Position numbers and translations under genes: made by a program. From Ruminococcus_G sp964621905 (lineage in GTDB: Bacteria > Bacillota > Clostridia > Lachnospirales > Lachnospiraceae), in contig CAZUNG010000001.1 in NCBI GenBank assembly GCA_964621905.1, forward strand, positions 1-64,000: a DNA stretch of 64,000 nucleotides, written 5' to 3'. The notes beneath the pieces were generated by a model that made no database searches, was not told the DNA's origin, and was given only the letters and a program-made list of their open reading frames with translations. Shown in pieces: positions 26,092 to 34,375 of this stretch (positions within the stretch are counted from its first letter, which is position 1; every line of letters begins with the position of its first letter).

Positions 26092-27282
26092 ATGGAAGCG
26101 TACAGTGTATTTAAAGATCTGGCAATTATTGTTATTGCAGCAAAGGCGTGCGGGATTCTGGCGAGAAAACTGAAAGCGCCGCAGGTTGTCGGAGAGATTG
26201 TGGCAGGGCTTTTAATTGGGCCAAGCCTGCTGGGCTGGGTACAGCAGACAGACTTTTTGATGGTGATGGCCGAGGTGGGAGTGGTTCTCCTGATGTTTTC
26301 GGCCGGACTGGAGACGAATCTGAAAGAATTGATGAAGACAGGTCCCATCGCTCTGGCGATCGCCTGTGCAGGAGTTTTAGTTCCTCTCGGAACGGGGACT
26401 CTCTTTTACATGGCGATGTACGGAGCTGCCCCGTGGGGAAGCGAAGGATTTCTAAAAGCAGTATTTGTAGGAACGATCATGACAGCGACCTCTGTCAGCA
26501 TTACGGTACAGACGCTGCGCGAGATGGGACGGCTGAAAGGGCGTGTCGGCACCACCATACTGAGCGCGGCCATTATCGATGATGTCATCGGCATTATCGT
26601 ACTGACAGTCGTGATCGGATTTAAAGATGAGAATTCCAAGGCATCGACAACGATTATCAGCACAGCACTGTTTTTCGTGTTTGCACTGGTAATCGGCTAC
26701 GTTCTCTACCGGGTGTTTAAGAAAATTGACAGCATGTATCCGCACACGAGAAGAATTCCGATTGCAGGTCTGGCGCTCTGTCTGGGCCTTGCCTACATAG
26801 CGGAACGGTATTTTGGGATTGCTGATATTACGGGAGCATACGTGGCAGGGATTATCCTGTGTAATATTCAGGATTCAGAGTATATTGCAAGAAAGATGGA
26901 TATTAATTCCTATATGCTTTTTGGACCGGTGTTTTTTGCAAGCATCGGGCTGAAAACAGACATTAAAAACTTTAGCATGACACTTCTTGTTTTTTCTCTG
27001 GGTTTTGTCCTGGTTGCGTTGGTATCCAAGATTATCGGGTGTGGCCTGTGTGCTAAACTCTGCAGGTTCTCCGGGAAAGATTCACTGAAAATCGGTATTG
27101 GAATGATGACAAGAGGAGAGGTTGCTCTGATTGTGGCGCAGAAAGGTCTGTCGGCGGGATTCCTTGAATCGGAATATTTCACGGCGGTTATTTTGCTGAT
27201 TATCGTATCTTCTGTGGTTACGCCGATTTTGCTGAAGGTTTTATACCACGGGGAACCCCAGGAGGTGCAGGAAACGCCGTGA
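26092..27282 (+). CDS. Cation:proton antiporter, CPA2/KefB-like membrane domain
   Basis: 396 residues with about twelve membrane segments. The conserved GEIVAGLLIGPSLLGW, ILSAAIIDDVIGIIVL (paired acidic residues in the ion site) and MMTRGEVALIVAQKGL blocks are those of the CPA2 Na+/H+ or K+/H+ exchangers. There is no C-terminal TrkA-N/RCK domain, so it lacks the usual cytoplasmic gate. The ion is not determinable. It lies 28 nt after the aminopeptidase and may share its transcript. Confidence 0.9.
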   Translation: MEAYSVFKDLAIIVIAAKACGILARKLKAPQVVGEIVAGLLIGPSLLGWVQQTDFLMVMAEVGVVLLMFSAGLETNLKELMKTGPIALAIACAGVLVPLGTGTLFYMAMYGAAPWGSEGFLKAVFVGTIMTATSVSITVQTLREMGRLKGRVGTTILSAAIIDDVIGIIVLTVVIGFKDENSKASTTIISTALFFVFALVIGYVLYRVFKKIDSMYPHTRRIPIAGLALCLGLAYIAERYFGIADITGAYVAGIILCNIQDSEYIARKMDINSYMLFGPVFFASIGLKTDIKNFSMTLLVFSLGFVLVALVSKIIGCGLCAKLCRFSGKDSLKIGIGMMTRGEVALIVAQKGLSAGFLESEYFTAVILLIIVSSVVTPILLKVLYHGEPQEVQETP

Positions 27283-27293
27283 GACGGGTATTA

Positions 27294-27440
27294 TTAAAAA
27301 TCAGGTAAGAACTCATAATCATTTTTCAGGACTCCGAAGGATCCTTCCACTTGAATGGAACGGTTTATGCGATACTTTGAGCCGGTTTCACTCAGGATGT
27401 TCTGGTACGATTCCTCGCGTTTCTCAATAAAACTTTTCAT
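27294..27440 (-). pseudogene. C-terminal remnant of an IS1182-type transposase
   Basis: A 48-codon minus-strand stretch, ending in TAA at 27294-27296, that reads FIEKREESYQNIL, then RINRSIQVEGSFGVLKNDYEF. This resembles the C-terminal end of IS1182-group DDE transposases, where the RSIQVEGxFGxLKxDY motif is characteristic. A stop codon lies in frame a few codons upstream, no further transposase sequence is visible, and no terminal repeats flank it. It is read as a decayed fragment. The family call is from memory of the motif. Confidence 0.65.
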
Positions 27441-27477
27441 CAGGGACAACACCTTCCAAACTTAACGGCAAAACCAG

Positions 27478-27506
27478 TTGATAAGCTGCGCCAAGTTCGG
27501 TATAAT
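27478..27506 (+). promoter_or_regulatory. Strong orphan promoter
   Basis: TTGATA (27478-27483), a 17-bp spacer and TATAAT (27501-27506), with no open reading frame downstream before a terminator at 27555-27586. Confidence 0.65.
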
Positions 27507-27512
27507 TTTTAG

Positions 27513-27586
27513 GGTATTTTAAGTTACTCGACATAATTTATGGTACCATGAATGGCGGATTCTTCGGAGTCCGCTTTTCTGTTTTT
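27513..27586 (+). ncRNA. Candidate short RNA ending in a UUCG-loop terminator
   Basis: Between the orphan promoter and a compact terminator (stem GCGGAnTC/GAgTCCGC around a TTCG tetraloop, then TTTTCTGTTTTT) lies a stretch of about 40 nt plus the hairpin, giving a predicted transcript near 75 nt. It contains the palindrome ATGGTACCAT and no gene. It could be a small RNA or the leftover leader of a lost mobile-element gene. The remainder of the 27283-27663 gap holds the transposase remnant and the hairpin at 27609. Confidence 0.4.
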
Positions 27587-27608
27587 AGGATGTTCAGGCA
27601 CAAAAATA

Positions 27609-27666
27609 GGACTGTTGCAGAATCGCTGAGGAATCAGCGATTCTGCAACAGTCCCTTATTTTTTTA
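27609..27666. terminator. 21-bp perfect hairpin, probable bidirectional terminator
   Basis: Arms 27609-27629 and 27634-27654 are perfectly complementary over 21 bp with a GGAA loop. CTTATTTTTTT follows on the plus strand and TATTTTTG on the minus. It terminates the convergent zinc-ribbon gene, whose stop overlaps the T-run. The unusual length and the nearby transposase remnant suggest it may be left from an insertion element. Confidence 0.7.
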
Positions 27667-27849
27667 CAGCAGTTTCCAGAGTTTGCCGAAACGTATTTTT
27701 GCCACGATGTGATGAAGTTCGCCGCAGCCTGAGCATTGCTGTGAATAATAAAAATACAGACAGTCCTTTTTCTTCAGTTTCAGAGAATGCTTTTTATTCA
27801 GACATGCCAGGCACAGATTCGCATCATGGATTTCTCTGTTGTTGATCAT
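27664..27849 (-). CDS. Small zinc-ribbon-like protein, function unknown
   Basis: 61 residues starting MINNREIHDANLCLACLNKKHSLKL and carrying CLAC and CSGCGELHHIV, so two CxxC pairs that could bind zinc. The start is the ATG at 27849, where AAGGAG sits 6 nt upstream; a longer in-frame start (27897) lacks an SD. The protein is basic and looks like a rubredoxin- or ribbon-type knuckle. No family is recognised with certainty. It diverges from the XRE regulator and lies in the decayed mobile-element region, so horizontal origin is possible. Confidence 0.65.
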   Translation of the reverse strand: MINNREIHDANLCLACLNKKHSLKLKKKDCLYFYYSQQCSGCGELHHIVAKIRFGKLWKLL

Positions 27850-27982
27850 AGAAAGCTCCTTTCCGGTTAAAAATTGCGAGTGATTAAAATATAACATAAC
27901 AGGTTGATAAAAGCAACACCTATTACCTTGTGTATGGAATCTTTCGTATGGGGTAAAATATCCGATATAAGGATGGTGTGAT

Positions 27983-28324
27983 ATGCAAAACTACAAAGTG
28001 GGAATGGGAACGAGGCTTAAGGAAAAACGTCGAAGCCATCATTTGACACAAGAGCAGATGGCAGACCGTCTGAACATTTCGATCAAGCATTACAGTGAGG
28101 TTGAAAGAGGGATTTCGGGATTGTCGGTGGAGAATATTATCAATGTCTGTGATATCCTGGGGGTAAGTATCGATTATTTACTGCAGGGAAAAGAAACGGA
28201 GATGGAAGTGCCGGTAAAAATATTGGAACTGTTCCGTGGATGTCCGGAAGAAAAGCAGTATCTGCTGCTTGAAATCATGGATGCAATATCTAAATTGTGC
28301 GGAGATGATGCAGCTGATGGCTGA
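27983..28324 (+). CDS. XRE-family transcriptional regulator
   Basis: 113 residues. The N-terminal 70 form a Cro/CI helix-turn-helix: GTRLKEKRRSHHLTQEQMADRLNISIKHYSEVERGISGLSVENIINVCDILGVSIDYLL. The C-terminal 40 residues are helical (ILELFRGCPEEKQYLLLEIMDAISKL) and may dimerise. No ligand domain. The target is unknown; the divergent zinc-ribbon gene is a candidate. It stands alone with a terminator after it. Confidence 0.88.
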   Translation: MQNYKVGMGTRLKEKRRSHHLTQEQMADRLNISIKHYSEVERGISGLSVENIINVCDILGVSIDYLLQGKETEMEVPVKILELFRGCPEEKQYLLLEIMDAISKLCGDDAADG

Positions 28325-28333
28325 ATACAAACA

Positions 28334-28394
28334 ATCCCACCCTGATAAAGCAAAGCGTAAGCTGTGGACGCTGCCTGCAGGGTGGGATACTTTT
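28334..28394. terminator. Terminator-like hairpin between convergent genes
   Basis: ATCCCACCCTG (28334-28344) pairs perfectly with CAGGGTGGGAT (28378-28388), then ACTTTT. The 33-nt loop has a further weak hairpin. It lies between the XRE and DegV genes. Confidence 0.6.
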
Positions 28395-28404
28395 CGTCGT
28401 TTCG

Positions 28405-29262
28405 TCAATCGGTCATAAAAAGAATGCCCAGTGTATTCGGGCCGCAGTGGCACGAAATCGTACAGCTTGCTTTGGTTATATGAATTTCAGAAAAGTTCAT
28501 CGTTTCCCATATGGTTTTTTTAACGGCTTCGATGCAGGAACTGTCGATGCCGGAATGAGTGATGAAAATATGATCTGTGCGTATATTATGATACCGTTTT
28601 AGCTCATCTTGTGTATAGCGGGTCAGTACTTTCGGCAGGCTTCCGCGGTACTTGCGGCCTACTCTCATACTTCCGTCAGAGTTATCAACTTCAATACAGG
28701 GTTTCAGGTTCAAAAGACTCGCACCGAGTGCAACCACAGAAGAACAGCGGCCTCCGGCATGCATGAAATCAAGCGTGTCCAGAATAAAGCTGGCATGGCA
28801 GTGGCTGCGCAGTTCTTTGATTCGTATGACGATCTCTGATGCGGAAAGACCCTGGCGGATCATATCACCGGCCGCTATGACCAGCAGAGAGATTCCGGTG
28901 GAAAGATTCTGACTGTCAATCGGATAGACGCCCGGAAGCTGTGTAGCGGCAAGCATGCAGTTCTGGTGGGCGCTTGAGAGGGCGCCGCCCAGATTCAGAT
29001 GGATCACTTCGTATCCGGCATCAACCCACGGTCGGAAATAATCAATGTATTCACTGACGTTAATCGCAGCGGTTTTCGGAAGAGTTTTGTCTTCGTAATA
29101 GGCCTGATAAATTTCTTCAGTTGTGATCGTGACATTATCCTGATAGTCTTGTCCTCTCAGAATAACATGAAACGGATAGTAGTGTACATCGTATCGGTCT
29201 TTGAGCTCCGGACCCAAATCACAGGTACTGTCTGCGCTTAAGATAATTTTTCGAGTTTCCAT
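28405..29262 (-). CDS. DegV family fatty-acid-binding protein
   Basis: 285 residues. The opening KIILSADSTCDLGPELKDRYDVHYYPFHVI, the loop GGALSSAHQNCMLAA (lipid head-group binding serines) and LDTLDFMHAGGRCSSVVALGASLLNLKPCIEV are typical of DegV/FakB proteins. They bind a fatty acid and, with FakA, present it for phosphorylation. No fakA is present in this window, so whether it acts in lipid uptake is inferred. SD GGAGG lies about 14 nt before the ATG, a rather long spacing. Confidence 0.92.
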   Translation of the reverse strand: METRKIILSADSTCDLGPELKDRYDVHYYPFHVILRGQDYQDNVTITTEEIYQAYYEDKTLPKTAAINVSEYIDYFRPWVDAGYEVIHLNLGGALSSAHQNCMLAATQLPGVYPIDSQNLSTGISLLVIAAGDMIRQGLSASEIVIRIKELRSHCHASFILDTLDFMHAGGRCSSVVALGASLLNLKPCIEVDNSDGSMRVGRKYRGSLPKVLTRYTQDELKRYHNIRTDHIFITHSGIDSSCIEAVKKTIWETMNFSEIHITKASCTISCHCGPNTLGILFMTD

Positions 29263-29418
29263 AATGAATTTTCTTTCCTCCTATTCTGTTTCGATTATAA
29301 CATTGTAAATTCGGGTTGACAAACGAATAATCAGAGGTTAAGGTAAAATTGACTTTTATTCTGATAAAACAGATAAAGCATCTGCAAGAAGAAGGACTTG
29401 GATGAAGGGAGAGGCACA

Positions 29419-30750
29419 GTGAAAGAGAAAATTACACAGCTTTTAGAAGAAAAAAGACTGGCAGAATTAAGAGAAGAACTTCAAAGAATTAATCCTGCCG
29501 ATTTGGCGATTCTTCTGGAGGATATGGATGAAAAAGAGCGTCTCCTGGTTTATCGGCTGCTGCCAAAAGAACTGGCGGCGGATACGTTTGCATTTATGGA
29601 AAGTGATATGCAGGAAGGCCTGATCAATGGCTTTACAGACCGTGAGCTTCGTGAAGTCCTGGAACAGACATTTGTAGATGATGCAGTTGATATGATTGAG
29701 GAAATGCCTGCGAACGTGATTAATCGTATTCTTCGCAGTACTGACCGTGAAACACGCGATGCGATCAATCAGATTCTGAACTATCCGAAAGACAGCGCCG
29801 GCAGTATTATGACGATCGAGTATGTCAAACTTTCCCGGTATCTGACGGTCGCTGATGCGATTTCCAGAATCCGGCGTGTGGGGACGGATAAAGAAACGAT
29901 CTATACGTGTTATGTGACGGAATACCGGAAACTGATCGGGATGGTCACGGTAAAGGATCTGCTTCTTGCCGGGGATGATGAGCTGGTTGAAGACATCATG
30001 GAGACAAATGTGATCACCGTGAACACGCACGATGACAAGGAAGATGTTGCAAAACAGATGAGTAAATACGATTTCATGGCGATGCCTGTTGTGGATGATG
30101 AAGGGCGTCTCGTCGGAATCGTTACCTTTGATGATGCGATTGACGTTCTGGAAGAAGAGACCACGGAGGATTTCTCAAAGCTGGCGGCTATGAGTCCGAA
30201 CGAGGACTCATACTTTAAGACTTCGGTTCCGATTCATGCGAAAAACCGTATCGGATGGCTGCTGGTCCTGATGCTTTCCGCTACATTGTCAGGTTCTGTC
30301 CTGCGGCATTATGAAGCGGCTTTTCAGGCCATTCCTCTGTTGGTTTCTTTTATCCCCATGCTGATGGGAATCGGAGGAAACTGCGGATCCCAGACATCGA
30401 CGCTTGTGATCCGCGGTCTTGCTCTGGATGAGATTCATATCCAGGATTTCTTTCGGATCATCTGGAAGGAACTCAGAATCGCGCTGATTGTCAGTGTTGT
30501 ACTTGCAATTGTCAATGGAATCAGAATTCAGTTGACATATCATGATATGACGATTTCATTGATCGTAGCGCTGTCAATGGTGGGAATTGTCATTCTTGGG
30601 AAACTTGTGGGGGGCATGCTGCCAATCATAGCAAAAAGCCTGAAGCTGGATCCGGCTTTGATGGCTACACCGCTGATTACGACAATTTTGGATACGTGTT
30701 CAATTTTAATCTATTTTGGGATTGCCACGCACTTTCTGGCCTTGTCTTGA
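29419..30750 (+). CDS. mgtE: Magnesium transporter MgtE
   Basis: 443 residues: an MgtE N domain (1-125), a CBS pair (about 130-250) and five membrane segments (about 275-443) with PMLMGIGGNCGSQTSTLVIRGLAL forming the Mg-selective pore. It moves Mg2+ inward, gated by cytosolic Mg. The start is the GTG at 29419 after AAGGGAGAGG, matching the usual family N-terminus; a TTG at 29398 is also open. The 130-bp upstream gap is too short and lacks the fold for an M-box riboswitch. Confidence 0.95.
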   Translation: MKEKITQLLEEKRLAELREELQRINPADLAILLEDMDEKERLLVYRLLPKELAADTFAFMESDMQEGLINGFTDRELREVLEQTFVDDAVDMIEEMPANVINRILRSTDRETRDAINQILNYPKDSAGSIMTIEYVKLSRYLTVADAISRIRRVGTDKETIYTCYVTEYRKLIGMVTVKDLLLAGDDELVEDIMETNVITVNTHDDKEDVAKQMSKYDFMAMPVVDDEGRLVGIVTFDDAIDVLEEETTEDFSKLAAMSPNEDSYFKTSVPIHAKNRIGWLLVLMLSATLSGSVLRHYEAAFQAIPLLVSFIPMLMGIGGNCGSQTSTLVIRGLALDEIHIQDFFRIIWKELRIALIVSVVLAIVNGIRIQLTYHDMTISLIVALSMVGIVILGKLVGGMLPIIAKSLKLDPALMATPLITTILDTCSILIYFGIATHFLALS

Positions 30751-30786
30751 GAGACGTGATCCCGAATATGATACTGGAGGAATTAT

Positions 30787-31119
30787 ATGAACTGTCAGAA
30801 GGCACAGGCCTGTATCGACCAATATCTAAATGGAACCATATCAGATAGTGATCTGGAAGAATTTGTTTACCATATCAGAAACTGTCAGGCATGTTTTGAA
30901 GATCTGGAAATTTACTATATTGTGGATATGGCGCAAAAGTATTTGGATGAGGATCAGGAGGAATCCTATAATATTGGCCAGCTGCTTGAGGAAGATATCC
31001 ACGATAAACTGACAAGAATGCGCAGGCGTCAGCATCTGCGTACGTTTGTGTTTATTGTGGGCTGTCTGATGCTTGGACTGGCAGTTACCGGTGCATGCAT
31101 CATCATGGGCTATCTGTAA
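30787..31119 (+). CDS. Zinc-finger anti-sigma-like membrane protein (zf-HC2 type)
   Basis: 110 residues. The N-terminus carries MNCQKAQACIDQYLNG and HIRNCQACFEDLEIYY, the His-x3-Cys-x2-Cys motif of zinc-binding anti-sigma factors. A single membrane segment lies at about residues 83-106 (FVFIVGCLMLGLAVTGACIIMG). Such proteins usually hold an ECF sigma factor at the membrane, but no sigma gene adjoins it here; it lies between mgtE (36 nt) and polA (18 nt). An orphan regulator is therefore possible. Confidence 0.7.
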   Translation: MNCQKAQACIDQYLNGTISDSDLEEFVYHIRNCQACFEDLEIYYIVDMAQKYLDEDQEESYNIGQLLEEDIHDKLTRMRRRQHLRTFVFIVGCLMLGLAVTGACIIMGYL

Positions 31120-31137
31120 AGAGGAGACATAATATAA

Positions 31138-33771
31138 ATGGAAAAAATAGTTTTAGTTGACGGACACAGCATTATCAACCGTGCATTTTACGGAATACCG
31201 GATTTGACAAATGCGGATGGAACACACACAAATGCTGTGTATGGTTTTTTGAATATTTTATTTAAGACGTTAGAAGAGGAGCAGCCGCAGTATCTGTCGG
31301 TTGCTTTTGATGTGCATGCACCGACATTCCGCCATGAGAGATACGAGGCGTACAAAGGAACGAGGAAACCAATGCCTCCGGAACTGAGGGAGCAGGTCCC
31401 GCTGCTTAAGGAAGTGCTGGCAGCGATGGGAGTCTGTCTGATCTCCATGGAGGGATATGAAGCAGACGACCTGCTGGGAACTGTGGCAAAGAAATGTGAA
31501 GCACAGGGCATGGAAGTGACGGTCGTATCGGGAGACCGGGACCTGCTGCAGCTCGCAACGGAAAAGATTAAGATACGGATTCCGAAGACGAAGGGCGGCA
31601 AAACAATTACGGAAGATTATTTCTCAGCAGATGTGCTGGAGCGGTATCAGGTGACACCGCTCCAGATCATTGACCTGAAAGGACTGATGGGAGACAGCTC
31701 CGACAACATACCGGGGATTCCGGGGGTTGGAGAAAAGACGGCCACAAAGCTGATCGTGGAGTATGGAAGCATCGAGAACGCTCATGAGCATCTGGAAGAA
31801 GTAAAACCCAATAAAGCCAGGGAATCTCTCCGGGATCATTATGACCTTGCAGTACTGAGCAAGGAACTAGCCACGATCAACACAGAAAGTCCGGTGACGT
31901 TTGAGCTGGAAACTGCAAGGCTGAAAGATCTGTTTACGCCGGAGGCTTATCAATATTTTAAAGAACTGGAATTTAAAAATCTTCTGTCCCGTTTTTCCTG
32001 TGAATCTCCAGTCCCGGATGTGGAAGATTCTTTTCTTACGGTTACGGAACTGACAGAAGTGGAGTCGCTGTTTTCAAAAGTCTGCGGATATGAAGAGATT
32101 GGAATCCATCTTCTGGTCCAGGACGGAGAACTGTTGGGGGCAGCGCTGGCAGTCTCTGCGGAGGATATCTGTTTTCTGCCGGTGCAGGGATTTGTTACCG
32201 CAGATTATCTGAAAGATAAAATCAGGATGCTGCTTAATGGCAGTCATGTGACAGCGATGCTGGATATCAAACAGGCGCTTGCCGTTGCAGAACCAGAAAA
32301 TAAAAGCAGTGTATTTGATATTGGGGTTGCGGCTTATCTGAACAATCCTCTGAAATCCTCATACACGTATGATGACATTGCAAAAGAAATTCTGGGTCTG
32401 ATGTTTCCGGCGAAAGAGGATCTGCTGGGCAAGCTTTCCCTGCGGGATGCACTGACGCAGAGACCGGAAGCTGTAATGCGGTTTGCATGTTATATGAGCT
32501 ACACAGCGTTTGCAGCAAAGCGGCCGCTTGAACAGCTGCTGGAGGATAAAGGAATGCTGAGGCTGTATCGGGAGATTGAACTGCCTCTTATTTTTGTTCT
32601 GCACGATATGGAAAAGGAAGGAATCCGTGCGGCAAAAGAAGAACTGAAAGTGTACGGGGACGAGCTGCAGGTGCGGATTCTGGAGCTGGAAGAGCTCATC
32701 TGCGAAAAAGCAGGAGAGAAATTCAACATTAATTCTCCAAAACAGCTTGGTGTGATTCTGTTTGAAAAATTAAAACTTCCCGGAGCAAAGAAAACCAAGA
32801 CAGGGTATTCGACGGCTGCGGACGTACTTGATAAACTGGCGCCGGATCATGAGATCGTAACGGATATTCTGGAGTATCGTCAGCTGACAAAACTAAAATC
32901 CACTTACGCCGACGGACTTGCGGGGTATATTGGCGAGGATGGCAGGATCCATTCGAATTTTAATCAGACGATCACAGCCACGGGAAGGATCAGCAGTACC
33001 GAACCAAACCTGCAGAATATCCCGATCCGGATGGAGCTTGGACGACTGATTCGCAAAGTGTTTATTCCGAAAGAAGGCTGTGTTTTCCTGGATGCGGATT
33101 ATTCGCAGATCGAGCTGCGTGTGCTGGCACACTGTTCAGGGGATGAGACATTGATTGAGGCATACCGTGAGGCCAGAGATATTCACAGAATCACTGCTTC
33201 TCAGGTATTCCATACACCATTTTCAGAAGTGACAGAACTGCAGAGGCGAAATGCAAAGGCCGTCAATTTTGGAATTGTCTATGGCATCAGTTCCTTTGGA
33301 CTCAGTCAGGATCTGAGTATTACAAGGAAAGAGGCTGCTGACTATATTGAAAAATATTTCGAGACATATCCGAAGATCAAACAGTATCTCGACAGTCTTG
33401 TCGCGGAGGCAAAAAAACTGGGTTATGCACAGACGCTGTTCGGAAGGAGAAGACCGATTCCGGAACTGTCTTCCAGCAATTTTATGCAGCGTTCATTCGG
33501 TGAGCGCGTGGCAATGAATTCACCGATCCAGGGGACGGCAGCTGATATTATCAAAATTGCGATGATCCGCGTGAGCGATAAATTAAAGGAGAGAAATTTG
33601 AAATCCCGCCTGATTTTGCAGGTGCATGATGAACTGCTGATTGAGGCGTACCGGGATGAAATCGACGAGGTATCTGAGATTTTAAAAGATCAGATGCGGG
33701 GAGCTGCTGAACTTGCAGTTCCGCTGGAAGTAGATATGCACCAGGGAGAGAACTGGTATGAAGCAAAATAA
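31138..33771 (+). CDS. polA: DNA polymerase I
   Basis: 877 residues. Residues 1-290 form the 5'-3' exonuclease/flap domain (KGLMGDSSDNIPGIPGVGEKTA), 300-480 a 3'-5' exonuclease fold and 490-877 the polymerase. Polymerase motifs A (DADYSQIELRVLAH), B (RRNAKAVNFGIVYG) and C (LQVHDE) are intact. The acidic residues of the proofreading site are missing, as in Bacillus PolA, so it should lack 3'-5' proofreading. It fills Okazaki and repair gaps. Its end overlaps coaE by 14 nt. Confidence 0.97.
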   Translation: MEKIVLVDGHSIINRAFYGIPDLTNADGTHTNAVYGFLNILFKTLEEEQPQYLSVAFDVHAPTFRHERYEAYKGTRKPMPPELREQVPLLKEVLAAMGVCLISMEGYEADDLLGTVAKKCEAQGMEVTVVSGDRDLLQLATEKIKIRIPKTKGGKTITEDYFSADVLERYQVTPLQIIDLKGLMGDSSDNIPGIPGVGEKTATKLIVEYGSIENAHEHLEEVKPNKARESLRDHYDLAVLSKELATINTESPVTFELETARLKDLFTPEAYQYFKELEFKNLLSRFSCESPVPDVEDSFLTVTELTEVESLFSKVCGYEEIGIHLLVQDGELLGAALAVSAEDICFLPVQGFVTADYLKDKIRMLLNGSHVTAMLDIKQALAVAEPENKSSVFDIGVAAYLNNPLKSSYTYDDIAKEILGLMFPAKEDLLGKLSLRDALTQRPEAVMRFACYMSYTAFAAKRPLEQLLEDKGMLRLYREIELPLIFVLHDMEKEGIRAAKEELKVYGDELQVRILELEELICEKAGEKFNINSPKQLGVILFEKLKLPGAKKTKTGYSTAADVLDKLAPDHEIVTDILEYRQLTKLKSTYADGLAGYIGEDGRIHSNFNQTITATGRISSTEPNLQNIPIRMELGRLIRKVFIPKEGCVFLDADYSQIELRVLAHCSGDETLIEAYREARDIHRITASQVFHTPFSEVTELQRRNAKAVNFGIVYGISSFGLSQDLSITRKEAADYIEKYFETYPKIKQYLDSLVAEAKKLGYAQTLFGRRRPIPELSSSNFMQRSFGERVAMNSPIQGTAADIIKIAMIRVSDKLKERNLKSRLILQVHDELLIEAYRDEIDEVSEILKDQMRGAAELAVPLEVDMHQGENWYEAK

Positions 33772-34375
33772 TCAGATGAAGATGATCGGAGTCACCGGTG
33801 GGGTAGGCTCCGGAAAAAGCGAAGTGATGAAATATATTGCCCGGAATTATGATGCGGCTGTCCTGCTTGCGGATGAAGCAGGACATTTGCTGATGAGGTC
33901 CGGGCAGGCATGTTATGAACCGGTCCGTGCGCTTTTTGGAGATAGGGTGCTGGATGAGGATGGAGAACTGAACCGTTCCAGAATCGCGCAGATTGTATAT
34001 CAGGATACCGGTCTTTTAGAGGCGCTCAGCCGTATCATCCACCCGGCTGTCCGCAGATATATTATGGAGCAGAGAAAAACTGCGGCAGAACAGGGAAAAG
34101 CGTATTTTTTTCTGGAAGCTGCATTGCTTTTGGAAGAACATTATGATGAAATCTGCGATGAAGTGTGGTATATTTATGCGAAACGGAGTGTGCGCCGGGA
34201 ACGGCTGAAAAAAAGCAGGGATTACAGTGATGAGAAAATCAGCCGGATGATTGCAAATCAACTGGATGAAGAGGAGTTTAGAAAACGCTGCGATGTCATC
34301 ATTGATAACAGCAAAGCGTTTGAACATACGGTCAGTCAGATTGAAACCAGGATGCAGCAATGGAGGAAACCATGA
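33758..34375 (+). CDS. coaE: Dephospho-CoA kinase
   Basis: 205 residues. P-loop GGVGSGKSEV at about residues 15-24, LID/CoA-domain features (RIAQIVYQDTGLLEALSRIIHPAVR) and the C-terminal DVIIDNS are all typical. It phosphorylates dephospho-CoA to give CoA. The ATG at 33758 is preceded by GGGAGAG; it overlaps polA by 14 nt and the next gene by 4 nt, so the three are a tightly coupled operon. Confidence 0.95.
   Translation: MKQNNQMKMIGVTGGVGSGKSEVMKYIARNYDAAVLLADEAGHLLMRSGQACYEPVRALFGDRVLDEDGELNRSRIAQIVYQDTGLLEALSRIIHPAVRRYIMEQRKTAAEQGKAYFFLEAALLLEEHYDEICDEVWYIYAKRSVRRERLKKSRDYSDEKISRMIANQLDEEEFRKRCDVIIDNSKAFEHTVSQIETRMQQWRKP

Noticed and set aside
29263..29418. M-box magnesium riboswitch upstream of mgtE
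   Set aside because: The gap is only about 150 bp, contains a divergent start, and shows none of the expected long helices or a terminator.
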